From assembly GCA_964594115.1 (NCBI GenBank), contig CAZQLD010000013.1:1-28303 (forward strand): a DNA stretch of 28,303 bases, written 5' to 3'. Source of the DNA: MFWN01 sp964594115. Its GTDB lineage: Archaea > Nanobdellota > Nanobdellia > Pacearchaeales > GW2011-AR1. The notes below the pieces were generated by a model, which was not told the DNA's origin, ran no database searches, and saw only the letters and a list, made by a program, of their open reading frames with translations. Both the position numbers and the translations under genes were made by a program. Each line of letters starts with the position of its first letter. Positions within the stretch are counted from its first letter, which is position 1. Below are positions 1 through 7,733 of this stretch, piece after piece.

Positions 1-11
1 CCTTACCATAC

Positions 12-722
12 TTAACCTCCCATCCGTATCTTAAACAAATTAAAAAACATCTTTGTGGAATCTTTTAAGAGGTTGACGTTGGAGGCTTGATGCATGTGGG
101 CTTTTGAGAGCCTTGCAGGAGCTTCTGATATGGAGTAATGTTTTTTTGATGCAGAGTAAAGGATTTCAACATCAAAAGAAAATCCTTTGAGTTTTTGCTT
201 GCTGAAAAGTTCTTTTGCAACCTGTTTTCTAAACCCTTTAATTCCTGCCTGCATGTCATTATAATTCAGGCTTAGAATTGCTCTTGTAAGAAGATTGAAC
301 ACAACTCCAAAAATTCTTCTTAGAGTGGTTACATTGTTGACATTTTCTGAAACTAGCCCTCTAGAACCAATAACTACATCTGAATCCTTTAGTTTTTTTA
401 CTAATATTGGTATGTGATCTAGTGAGTAAGCTAAATCTCCATCTGTAAAACAAATATAATTTCCATTTGCTTGTTCAACTCCTTTTTTTATAGCATAGCC
501 CTTGCCCTGATTTGGGTTATTAGATATCAATCTTATGTTTTTAGTTTTAGAGGACTTAGTCTTATTTTTAAGAATCTCTTTTGTATTGTCTGTTGAACCA
601 TCATTTACAAAAATAAACTCATAAGAGGGATTTTTTTTAGAAAAATCCAAAACTGAGTTGAAAATGCCTTCTATATATCTCTCCTCATTGTATACCGGAA
701 GTACTACTGACACCTTTTTCAT
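12..722 (-). CDS. GT2 glycosyltransferase, dolichyl-phosphate hexose synthase-like
   Basis: This 236-residue protein is a GT-A fold glycosyltransferase of the type that moves a hexose from a sugar nucleotide to a polyprenyl phosphate on the cytoplasmic face of the membrane. Visible motifs are the N-terminal strand VSVVLPVYNEE, NDGSTD at residues 40-45, GKGYAIKKG at 73-81 and the metal-binding DGDLAY at 94-99. The length matches soluble, single-domain members of the dolichyl-phosphate glucose/mannose synthase group. No clear C-terminal membrane segments are present, though a hydrophobic stretch near residues 140-155 could touch the membrane. It is divergent from the gene starting at 802 and seems to share a promoter region with it. 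Substrate (glucose, mannose or other) cannot be told from sequence. Confidence 0.88.
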   Translation of the reverse strand: MKKVSVVLPVYNEERYIEGIFNSVLDFSKKNPSYEFIFVNDGSTDNTKEILKNKTKSSKTKNIRLISNNPNQGKGYAIKKGVEQANGNYICFTDGDLAYSLDHIPILVKKLKDSDVVIGSRGLVSENVNNVTTLRRIFGVVFNLLTRAILSLNYNDMQAGIKGFRKQVAKELFSKQKLKGFSFDVEILYSASKKHYSISEAPARLSKAHMHQASNVNLLKDSTKMFFNLFKIRMGG

Positions 723-740
723 AAGATGAGTATAAAAATA

Positions 741-752
741 AGTTTTATAAAC
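741..752. promoter_or_regulatory. Probable divergent TATA region
   Basis: The near-palindromic stretch AAGTTTTATAAACTT lies between two divergent genes. On the minus strand it sits about 20-30 nt before the ATG at 722, the spacing expected for a leaderless archaeal transcript. It is about 50 nt before the plus-strand ATG at 802, so that gene would carry a short leader or use another box. Inferred from position and composition only. Confidence 0.45.
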
Positions 753-801
753 TTAATTCTGCCATAATGTATGTTTTGATGTAAATAAGTCAAAGACTAA
801 G

Positions 802-1731
802 ATGGGAAAAAAATGTCCTTGTTGTAATAGTGAAAAGCTTATAGTAAGATACAAGAATCTTTATGATAAAGAGTATTTTGTAGATGGAGATTTTTCTTTG
901 CTTAGATGTTCTAACTGTGGATTGGATTTTGTTGAACCCTTACTTGATGAAAAACAATTATCTAAATATTATCCAGAACAAGAATACTACTCATTTAAAG
1001 ATAATAAATTAGCTATGATTTATCATAAAATATCAGCATATTATTATTCAAAAAAGAATTTATTTTTGAATCTTTTGCTATTTCCTATTAAGCCATTATT
1101 ATCTATATATTATATTGATAAAGGAAAAAAGATTCTTGAAATTGGGTGTGGCAATGGATTAAGCTTACAGGTATATCAAAATTATGGTTTAAGAACATCT
1201 GGTTTAGAGCCTTATGGTGCTAAACTAACAGATAGTGAGAAAAAGCTTGGAATAAGCAGGCAGACAATTGCAAAAGTGAAATATCCAAAAAATAGTTTTG
1301 ATTATATTATTTTAAGAGAGGTTTTAGAGCATATTCCTAATCAAAAACAAGTTTTAAAAAAATGCTATGACTGGCTGAAGCCATCTGGAAAGCTGATAAT
1401 CACGGTTCCAAATACAAGAAGTTTATGGAATAGAATTTTTAAACAAAACTGGTATGGATATGACATACCAAGACATCTTTATAATTACAATCCTAAGAAT
1501 CTGTCATTTTTTCTAAGGAAATCTGGATTTAAAATAAACAAGATAAAAGTTTATGACCTTCCTTATATGTTATATGGCTCATTAAAATTTCAGAAGATTG
1601 AGAAAAAAAGTAAAAAACAGTACAAAGAGCCCTCAAGCTTATCTAAATTATTTTTCCTTCCAGCCAGCTTACTTGCCAGTTTTTTAAATCTTGGCTCTTT
1701 AATGGAAATAGAATGCTCAAAAACTAAATAA
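802..1731 (+). CDS. Class I SAM-dependent methyltransferase with N-terminal zinc ribbon
   Basis: The 309-residue protein starts with two CxxC pairs (Cys5/Cys8 and Cys36/Cys39), a small zinc ribbon. A Rossmann methyltransferase domain follows, with motif I LEIGCGNG at 112-119, an acidic residue after strand 2 (GLEPYG) and the LEHI signature near 174-177. This is the Methyltransf_23-like architecture common in glycan clusters, where such enzymes methylate sugars or sugar nucleotides. The C-terminal part after residue 205 is hydrophobic and basic and may contact the membrane. Only 2 nt separate it from the GT2 gene at 1734, so the two are probably co-transcribed. The acceptor is unknown. Confidence 0.85.
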   Translation: MGKKCPCCNSEKLIVRYKNLYDKEYFVDGDFSLLRCSNCGLDFVEPLLDEKQLSKYYPEQEYYSFKDNKLAMIYHKISAYYYSKKNLFLNLLLFPIKPLLSIYYIDKGKKILEIGCGNGLSLQVYQNYGLRTSGLEPYGAKLTDSEKKLGISRQTIAKVKYPKNSFDYIILREVLEHIPNQKQVLKKCYDWLKPSGKLIITVPNTRSLWNRIFKQNWYGYDIPRHLYNYNPKNLSFFLRKSGFKINKIKVYDLPYMLYGSLKFQKIEKKSKKQYKEPSSLSKLFFLPASLLASFLNLGSLMEIECSKTK

Positions 1732-1733
1732 AA

Positions 1734-2792
1734 ATGCCAAAAAAAATTAAACAAAAAAATCTGAAAAAAATGCCAAAAGTCAGTGTAAATATTATTCATG
1801 TTAATGGAGAAGAGATTTTGGATAATTGTTTAAAGTCATTAATGCAGACTAAATATCTTAATTTTCAGATTGCAATTTTGTTGAATAATACAACAGACAA
1901 TAGTGAGAAAATAGTCAGAAAGTATAAAGTTAAGTTATTTAAGAGTAAGAAAAATCTTGGATTTGCAGGTGGGCATAATTATCTTGTTAAGAAAACAAAT
2001 TCAGATTATGTTGTTGTGTTGAATAATGATACAGAAGTTGAAAAAGACTGGCTGAAAGAGCTAGTTAATTTTGCAGAAAAAAATAATGCAGATGTTTGCC
2101 AACCAAAAACCCTTAATTTGAAAACCAAAGAGTATTTTGATCATGCAGGTGCTGCAGGGGGATTTATTGACAAATACGGATATACATTTTGCAGAGGAAG
2201 GCTATTTGATAAAATTGAAAAAGATAAAGGGCAGTATAATGAAAGTAGAAGGATATTTTGGGCATGCGGCTCTTGTTTTATAGCAAAAAGAGAGATTATA
2301 AAAAAAGTAGGCTTATTTGATGAGGATTTTTTTATGTACAGCGAGGAAATGGATTTTTGCTGGAGGGTGAATCTTGCTGGAGGAAAAATCTTTTGTGTGC
2401 CTAGCTCAAAAATATATCATCTTGGATATTATTCTGTAAAAACACTGAAAATGAACTCAAAAAAAGATTATCTTATTCATAGAAATGTCTTGCTGAGTTT
2501 TTTGAAAAATTATTCAGGAGAGAGTATTAATAAATTGATAGTAAAAAGAATTCTTATGGAAATAGCAAGCGCGATTGCATTTCCTAAAAGAGTGCTTCCA
2601 GTAACAAAATCTATTGCATGGATATGGAAACATATGAAGGAGATTAAAGAAAAACATAAAGAAGTTCAGAGCTTAAGGAAGATAAGTGATAAAGAGCTTC
2701 AAAAAGAGAAGATTATTTTGAAAAAGAGTATTGCATATCAGTTCTTTATTAAAAATAAAAAAACATTTAAAGAAATAGAGAGATATTTTTGA
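1734..2792 (+). CDS. GT2 glycosyltransferase, rhamnosyltransferase-like
   Basis: This is a GT-A fold family 2 glycosyltransferase. The core begins PKVSVNIIHVNG and continues with LGFAGGHN at 75-82 and NNDTEV at 97-102, the variant of the DxD metal/nucleotide site seen in rhamnosyltransferase-like GT2 enzymes. A WACGSCFIAKRE stretch and DFFMYSEEMDFCWR follow, matching the family's acceptor and catalytic region. The first 12 residues are basic and unlike the family, so the true start could be the second ATG at 1770, directly before the conserved core. The gene ends with no gap against the convergent gene at 2793. Confidence 0.88.
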   Translation: MPKKIKQKNLKKMPKVSVNIIHVNGEEILDNCLKSLMQTKYLNFQIAILLNNTTDNSEKIVRKYKVKLFKSKKNLGFAGGHNYLVKKTNSDYVVVLNNDTEVEKDWLKELVNFAEKNNADVCQPKTLNLKTKEYFDHAGAAGGFIDKYGYTFCRGRLFDKIEKDKGQYNESRRIFWACGSCFIAKREIIKKVGLFDEDFFMYSEEMDFCWRVNLAGGKIFCVPSSKIYHLGYYSVKTLKMNSKKDYLIHRNVLLSFLKNYSGESINKLIVKRILMEIASAIAFPKRVLPVTKSIAWIWKHMKEIKEKHKEVQSLRKISDKELQKEKIILKKSIAYQFFIKNKKTFKEIERYF

Positions 2793-4337
2793 TTATTTGT
2801 CGTATCTGTATATTGCTACAGCTGGTTGGCTCTGTCCAGGAAAGAAAACCTGGTGAACAAGGGTGAGATTCTCCTGTATTGAAGTTAGGTAATTTATATA
2901 AGAGTCTTCATGAGGGTTAAATGCGTGGATAACTACATAGTCAAACTCTAGCGTATCCTGAGAACTTGAATTAATCATGCCTTCTGAAAATTCTAATGAG
3001 TCTCTCTCACCGTAATAAATTATATACGGACTAAGTCCTTTTCCAAAAAAAACCGAACCTTCAGGAGTGTTGTCTTTAGCCCATAAAAACGCTTGTTTCA
3101 TCTGCATAAAAGATTCTTTTTTAGATTGAATTATAGCATCCCCATACTTTAAACTAGAGTAACTTCCAAAAGCAAGGAAGAAAACTAAAAATAAAATAGC
3201 TAGAAGTTTATTATGTTTTTTTATAAATAAATAACTATAATTCAATCCAATTGCCACTATCAAAATTATTGAAATAAAACACTCAAATAAATAACTATCT
3301 ACACTTTCTTTAATATAAAATATTAAAAAAGAGAGATTTAACAATAAAAGAATAAGGATAAAAAGATGAGATTTTAATTTTTTTATTTTAGAGATATAAC
3401 CAAAACCTAAAATGAGCTGAGTTATTAAAACTACCAATCCTAAGATAAAGAAAATCAAAAAAACTTTTTGTAAAATATGGGGTATAAAATTAATTGTATA
3501 AAAAGCAAAAGAGGTTTTTTTTGCAGCAGATGAGGAATAAACAGAAAGAGCAGGAAACAAATGATTATACTTAACTAAGTTTATAAGGAAAAACGAGATT
3601 ATTGGAATTGAGCCAATAATACCCCCTATCCAGAAAGCTTTTTGTTTTATGAAACTTAATTTTCTTGTGAAAATCAAAAATAAAATATAAGTTATTCCAG
3701 TTAATCCGTATGTCCATCTCATTAATACTGCAATAAATGCAAAGAAAACAGCTAAAGCAAAATATTTTAGATGTATTTTCTCATGCTCCACAGATTTAAA
3801 AAAGAAATAAATGCCTATTATTGAAAATAAAAGTCCTGGAACTCTAGTTAGCATCCTCATTGAATAAAAAATATGCATCCAGGAAACTGTAAGAACAAAA
3901 GCAGAAATTAAAGCAATTCTTTTGTTATAAAGTTTTTTTGCAGCAATATAAATAAAAAATATAGTAAGCATAGAAGGAATAAACTCTAAAATAAACTTAG
4001 AAGTAAGTTCTGAAAGTTTTAGTCTTAGTAATAATGACCATAAGAGTGGGAGTATCATAGGCCTTATAGTTGTTTCCCCAACTATTAGTGGAACATGATT
4101 CCATGTATGGGTAATAAAATTTTTTGCCAGGCTACCATAACAAAGCGCATCCCACCACAAAGCCTGATTCTTGGTAATAATAAGATAATATATACGGATT
4201 ATAAAAGCTAAAACTAAGATTCCAAAAAGTATAGCATTGTTAGAATCTTTAAACCAATTTAAAATTCTAACTTCAAAATTTTTCTCTTTTTTTTCAAATT
4301 CTTTTTCAGCTTTTTTCTCTTCTTTATTCTCTTCCAT
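2793..4337 (-). CDS. GT39/GT83-like multi-pass membrane glycosyltransferase (ArnT/PMT type)
   Basis: This large integral membrane protein has a charged N-terminal stretch of about 30 residues, then roughly ten or more hydrophobic segments, then a soluble C-terminal part. The first loop holds LWWDALCYGSLAKNF, matching the Asp-containing first-loop motif of the GT-C fold ArnT/PMT superfamily. Those enzymes use a polyprenyl-phosphate-linked sugar on the outer face of the membrane. I place the start at the ATG at 4337 (MEENKEEK); a TTG 18 nt upstream is the only way to extend the frame. The start overlaps the end of the GT9 gene by 14 bp, so the pair is translationally coupled. The polyprenyl-phosphate sugar synthase at 12-722 would be a natural donor supplier. 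Confidence 0.82.
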   Translation of the reverse strand: MEENKEEKKAEKEFEKKEKNFEVRILNWFKDSNNAILFGILVLAFIIRIYYLIITKNQALWWDALCYGSLAKNFITHTWNHVPLIVGETTIRPMILPLLWSLLLRLKLSELTSKFILEFIPSMLTIFFIYIAAKKLYNKRIALISAFVLTVSWMHIFYSMRMLTRVPGLLFSIIGIYFFFKSVEHEKIHLKYFALAVFFAFIAVLMRWTYGLTGITYILFLIFTRKLSFIKQKAFWIGGIIGSIPIISFFLINLVKYNHLFPALSVYSSSAAKKTSFAFYTINFIPHILQKVFLIFFILGLVVLITQLILGFGYISKIKKLKSHLFILILLLLNLSFLIFYIKESVDSYLFECFISIILIVAIGLNYSYLFIKKHNKLLAILFLVFFLAFGSYSSLKYGDAIIQSKKESFMQMKQAFLWAKDNTPEGSVFFGKGLSPYIIYYGERDSLEFSEGMINSSSQDTLEFDYVVIHAFNPHEDSYINYLTSIQENLTLVHQVFFPGQSQPAVAIYRYDK

Positions 4338-5319
4338 TATTATTAAAAGAGGCAAGGGCTTTTAAAACTTCCTCAACTGATATGCTATTGACAAGTTTTT
4401 CTGAATAAATATCCTGTTTTTCTGGGAAAAAATCATAGAGAAGAGGAGAGACTAATTTTTTTAACAAGCCATATCCCTCTACTTCGTTGGGGGAGGTGCA
4501 AAAAAATAATCCTATGGTGGGTTTTTTTAATGCAAGAGAAATATGCAAGGAGAAGCTATCTGAACAAACCATAGCATTACATAGATTAACTAAAGAGGCA
4601 AACTGCCTGTCTGAATTTGCTGGGTCATTTGTGTAAATCTTTGTATTTGCTACTTCTTTTGTAAATTTTTGAGGTTTGGAAGGTTCGTCAGGTCCTGCAA
4701 ATAATAAAATTTCATATCCTTTTTTACTGGCTTCTATAATAAACTCTTTAATCTTATTATCTGACCAGGCTTTAGATGGCCATCTTGGACTTGCTCCAAT
4801 ATGAAGCCCTACAAGTTTTTCTTTATTAAGATTATTCTTCTTAATAAAAGACTCTGCATAATTTTTGTCTTCTTCTGTTAAATAAAAAGGAGGGTGCTGT
4901 TTTTTATAGGGAAGTTCAGCAACTTCAAACATCATTTCCTGATATGTTTTTTTGTTGGTTTTTTTAGTTTCATCATCAAACAAAGTATTAAGATAGTATT
5001 CTGAAGATAAGTTAAAGGCAGAAGCATAACCTTCATCATAATAAAATCCGTATTTTTTATCTGCTTCTACACTTCCAGCCAGCTTAGTTGCTTCTTCTTC
5101 TATATCAAAATTATATAATATATCAAACTTTTCATTAATCTCACTAGGAAAAGTTAGTATTTTATCAATATAAGGGCTATTTTCCAAGATTTCTTTAGAT
5201 AAAGGCTTTGTAATCCAAGAAATTTTAGAATCAGGGTATTTTTCTTTAAGAGCAAGAAGTATGGGAAGGGTTCTAACTACATCTCCTTTTGCTCCTAGTT
5301 TTATGATTAAAATTTTCAT
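4324..5319 (-). CDS. GT9 glycosyltransferase (ADP-heptose:LPS heptosyltransferase-like)
   Basis: The 331-residue protein opens with MKILIIKLGAKGDVVRTLPI, the hallmark GxxGD start of family GT9. The second Rossmann domain carries LVGLHIGASPRWPSKAW, matching the GAS..+.W donor-binding stretch of the RfaF/RfaC family, and later MVCSDSFSLHISLALKKPTIGLFF, the conserved SD..HxA..L..P signature. Known members transfer heptose from ADP-heptose, while many archaeal homologues have unknown donors. A heptose donor would fit the heptose-type activation genes at 17504, but those predict a GDP-linked sugar. It is the first gene of a minus-strand pair with the GT-C enzyme at 2793. Confidence 0.88.
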   Translation of the reverse strand: MKILIIKLGAKGDVVRTLPILLALKEKYPDSKISWITKPLSKEILENSPYIDKILTFPSEINEKFDILYNFDIEEEATKLAGSVEADKKYGFYYDEGYASAFNLSSEYYLNTLFDDETKKTNKKTYQEMMFEVAELPYKKQHPPFYLTEEDKNYAESFIKKNNLNKEKLVGLHIGASPRWPSKAWSDNKIKEFIIEASKKGYEILLFAGPDEPSKPQKFTKEVANTKIYTNDPANSDRQFASLVNLCNAMVCSDSFSLHISLALKKPTIGLFFCTSPNEVEGYGLLKKLVSPLLYDFFPEKQDIYSEKLVNSISVEEVLKALASFNNNGRE

Positions 5320-5340
5320 CGTTAAATTTATAATTAGGGG

Positions 5341-5405
5341 CTATATATAAGTTTTATGAAAGAAAACTTTCTTTTTAAAAAGACAAGTTTTATCAAAGAA
5401 AAACT
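5341..5405. promoter_or_regulatory. Divergent promoter region with a duplicated 20-nt element
   Basis: CTATATATAAG at 5341-5351 gives a good minus-strand TATA box about 25-30 nt before the ATG at 5319. A 20-nt element (5349-5368, aagttttatgaaagaaaact) is repeated with one substitution and one extra A at 5385-5405. The second copy lies 15-35 nt before the ATG at 5420 and could be the plus-strand box. The first copy contains the inverted arms AAAGAAA and TTTCTTT downstream of its TATA-like part. Functional assignment is inferred. Confidence 0.45.
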
Positions 5406-5419
5406 AAGAGAGCAATAAA

Positions 5420-5836
5420 ATGAAATATAAGACCTATATAGCTGGAAAACTTTGTACTAATTCAGAAAGGGAGTTTCTTGAAAAAATTGATAAAATGTGC
5501 AAGAAACTTGGATTAGAAACATTTTTGCCTCACCGAGATGTTGGGCTTGCTAAAGGAATAAAAGATATTAAGAGAGTCTTTAAAGGAGATATTGTAGACG
5601 GCTTTAAAAACTGCAAACTAATTATTGCTGTTTTAAATGGGTTGCATGTTGGTGCAGGAACTTCGTGGGAGTTAGGTTATGCTTATGCAAAAGGAATTCC
5701 TGCTATTGGAATAAAAACAGACGAGCCTGTTGAAGATGCATTAGATTATTTGTCTGCTGTTCTCTTAGGTTCAATGAAGATTACAACTTCATTAGAAGAA
5801 TTAGAAAAAGAGATAAGAAAACTATTAAAAAAATGA
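5420..5836 (+). CDS. Nucleoside 2-deoxyribosyltransferase-like protein
   Basis: The 138-residue protein matches the compact Rossmann-like nucleoside 2-deoxyribosyltransferase family: KTYIAGKL at the N-terminus, GDIVDGF with two Asp (57 and 60), and GAGTSWELGYAYAKGIPAIG around Glu84, the usual position of the catalytic Glu. Known relatives swap bases on deoxynucleosides or hydrolyse nucleoside monophosphates (DNPH1/RCL). A scavenging organism could use either activity. It stands alone on the plus strand, and its stop is 2 nt from the stop of the convergent GT2 gene. It does not obviously belong to the glycan pathway. Confidence 0.8.
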   Translation: MKYKTYIAGKLCTNSEREFLEKIDKMCKKLGLETFLPHRDVGLAKGIKDIKRVFKGDIVDGFKNCKLIIAVLNGLHVGAGTSWELGYAYAKGIPAIGIKTDEPVEDALDYLSAVLLGSMKITTSLEELEKEIRKLLKK

Positions 5837-5838
5837 AA

Positions 5839-6741
5839 TTAATCCAAAGGCTTTGTTGATTCTATTTCTGTTTCTCTCCACCCGTCAGAATAAACTTCTT
5901 GCTCTTTTAATTCTTTAAATGCTTTTTTGTAAATTCCAAGTCTTGCTTTGTAAAGCTGTGTTGTCCAGGAAAACTCCTTTAAACTTCTAGGATAAGCTAA
6001 TGCATAGAAAAATCCGTATTTGACCTCGTTCCAAAATGATTTTGTTCTTGGCATATCTGGAAAAAGTTTAGTCAGGTTTTCATGCCCTTTTATGTTTCTT
6101 ATTTTTTGAGCTTTCCAGTCCTTTATGTTGTCAGGATTTTTAATATAAACTTCTGCATTTTCTGCATAACCTATTTTATAGCCTTTTTTCCAGAATAAAT
6201 AAGGAATAACAGAATCTTCTGAAGCATCTAGTGGAAAATCATTTATTACCCCTTTTCTTATTGCAAAAAGATATCCAGAACACTCAAAAAAAGCTTTTTC
6301 AGAAGAAAACTTTTTTCTTACTCTGTGTATTCCTGAAAACAAAAGATGGCTCCAGTAACCATATTTATTATCTCTTGAATCAAGAGATACAGGCTTTCCA
6401 GTAACACACCCAATTTCGGGATCTTTAAACACTTTTAGTATTTCAGAGACTGCATTTTTAGAAACATAAACATCTCCGTCTGTTAGAATAAAAATATCAT
6501 CCTTGGTTCCAGGCAGTTTTTCAAACAAAAGATTTAGTGCATAACTCTTGCCTTCTCCTGGATCAAGAAAAAATCCTACTCTTTTATCTTTAATGTTTTC
6601 TTTAAGAAATGCTTTAACTTCAGGAAAAGGGTCGCACACTATAATTCTGAATTTCTCTGGAATAGAATGATTTAAAAAAGCATTTACAGCTCTTAAAGTT
6701 GCTTTGGGCTCATTATAAGATGTTATTATTATATCTATCAC
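5839..6741 (-). CDS. GT2 glycosyltransferase
   Basis: This 300-residue GT-A glycosyltransferase opens with MIDIIITSYNEPK and carries GEGKSYALN at 62-70, TDGDVYV (the DxD site) at 87-93, ECSGYLFAIR, and an SEDSVIPY segment followed by QKIRNIKGHENL, the last resembling the QxxRW-like region of processive and semi-processive GT2 enzymes. No membrane segments are evident, so it is probably a cytosolic or peripheral transferase. It lies 18 nt downstream of the eIF5A-like gene on the same strand, so both may come from the promoter near 6980. Confidence 0.85.
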   Translation of the reverse strand: MIDIIITSYNEPKATLRAVNAFLNHSIPEKFRIIVCDPFPEVKAFLKENIKDKRVGFFLDPGEGKSYALNLLFEKLPGTKDDIFILTDGDVYVSKNAVSEILKVFKDPEIGCVTGKPVSLDSRDNKYGYWSHLLFSGIHRVRKKFSSEKAFFECSGYLFAIRKGVINDFPLDASEDSVIPYLFWKKGYKIGYAENAEVYIKNPDNIKDWKAQKIRNIKGHENLTKLFPDMPRTKSFWNEVKYGFFYALAYPRSLKEFSWTTQLYKARLGIYKKAFKELKEQEVYSDGWRETEIESTKPLD

Positions 6742-6759
6742 TTTAAAAAAATTCTTTAA

Positions 6760-6954
6760 TTATACAGAATCAAATAAATAATCTTCTGGCCTTATTATGA
6801 CTATTTTGTCTCCTTTTTCTGTTAAGGCTTCTATTCTGCATTTTCTTTTTCCATGCTTCCCTATGTCTGATATTTCTATATCCTCAATAGTACAGGACTG
6901 ATCAGCTATAAGTATTTTATCCCCTTGCTTTAAGTCTTTAGCTTGTTTTTTCAT
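6760..6954 (-). CDS. Stand-alone eIF5A/EF-P N-terminal (KOW) domain-like mini-protein
   Basis: I start this gene at the ATG at 6954, giving 64 residues; the longer frame to 7017 would run through the promoter region and into the divergent QueC gene. The protein reads like the N-terminal SH3/KOW domain of archaeal initiation factor 5A: DLKQGDKILIADQSCTIEDIE, then a GKHG loop at residues 32-35, then RKCRIEAL. In eIF5A the Lys of GKHG is the residue modified to hypusine, and here it is Lys33. The C-terminal OB domain of true IF5A (about 130 residues in total) is absent. A full-length IF5A is presumably encoded elsewhere, so this is a paralogue or a related RNA/ribosome-binding module. Assignment is by motif recognition only. 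Confidence 0.65.
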   Translation of the reverse strand: MKKQAKDLKQGDKILIADQSCTIEDIEISDIGKHGKRKCRIEALTEKGDKIVIIRPEDYLFDSV

Positions 6955-6974
6955 TAAAACAAGAGAAAAGGGAG

Positions 6975-6984
6975 ATTTAAAAAG
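6975..6984. promoter_or_regulatory. Shared divergent TATA box
   Basis: ATTTAAAAAG is about 20-30 nt before the QueC ATG at 7005 on the plus strand. The same A/T block read on the minus strand is about 20-30 nt before the ATG at 6954. The 50-bp gap has no room for two separate long leaders, so both genes are probably leaderless. Confidence 0.5.
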
Positions 6985-7004
6985 ATTATTAAAGTAAAAT
7001 ATGT

Positions 7005-7733
7005 ATGAAAAATGCAATTGTGTTATGCTCTGGAGGACTGGATAGCACAGTAACAGCTTATTATGTTAAGAAAAAACTTGGTTATAAGGATATTATTATC
7101 TTGTTCTTCAATTATGGCCAAAGAACTGCAACAGAAGAAAGAAAGGCAGCAAAAAAAGTGTCAAGAAAACTAAAAGCAGAGTTTATTGAAGTAGAACTAA
7201 ACTGGCTTGGCAAAATCTCTTCTTCGTTAATAAACAAGAGTAAAAAGACTAAAAAAATAAAAAGAAAGCAGCTTAAAGATACAAAAAAAGAGTCTTTAAA
7301 ATATTATGTTCCTTGCAGAAACACTGTTTTTCTTACTTATGCTCTTGCTTTAGCAGAGTCTCTTCAGATAAAGAACAAAAAATATGATATTTTTACTGGA
7401 TTTAAAAGTGAGGGCAGGGAAGCTTATCCAGATACAACTATGAAATTTGTCAAAGAGATGAATAAGCTAAGGAAAACCTCAACAAGCGTAAAAGGGAGAA
7501 TTATTGCTCCTTTAATAAAAAAAGACAAAGATGAAATAATTGCTCTTGGAAATAAACTTGGAGTAAATTTCAGAGATACTTATAGCTGTTATATTGGAAC
7601 AAAAAAGAAAAACATAGAACATTGTGGATATTGCTTATCATGCAGACTAAGGCAAGAAGCTTTTTACTGGGCAAACATAAAAGACCCAACAAAATACAAG
7701 ATAAAAATGAAAGATTTCAGACTGGCTAAATAA
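7005..7733 (+). CDS. queC: 7-cyano-7-deazaguanine (preQ0) synthase QueC
   Basis: QueC converts 7-carboxy-7-deazaguanine to preQ0 with ATP and ammonia, on the route to archaeosine in archaeal tRNA or to queuosine. The 242-residue protein has the ATP-pyrophosphatase P-loop CSGGLDST at 8-15, PCRNTVFL at 103-110, and a four-Cys zinc site (Cys195, Cys207, Cys210, Cys213) in the SCYIG...HCGYCLSCR region, all diagnostic. A Lys-rich insertion lies around residues 77-98. The other preQ0 genes (QueD, QueE, FolE-type) are not in the window. Its last 8 bp overlap the end of the convergent GT4 gene. Confidence 0.93.
   Translation: MKNAIVLCSGGLDSTVTAYYVKKKLGYKDIIILFFNYGQRTATEERKAAKKVSRKLKAEFIEVELNWLGKISSSLINKSKKTKKIKRKQLKDTKKESLKYYVPCRNTVFLTYALALAESLQIKNKKYDIFTGFKSEGREAYPDTTMKFVKEMNKLRKTSTSVKGRIIAPLIKKDKDEIIALGNKLGVNFRDTYSCYIGTKKKNIEHCGYCLSCRLRQEAFYWANIKDPTKYKIKMKDFRLAK

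Noticed and set aside
4338..4355. TTG start extending the GT-C membrane protein by six residues
   Set aside because: The ATG at 4337 gives a natural charged N-terminus and a 14-bp overlap like other coupled pairs here.
6955..7017. Longer start for the eIF5A-like gene, overlapping the QueC start
   Set aside because: The extra 21 residues are hydrophobic, unlike the domain family, and would translate the shared promoter region.
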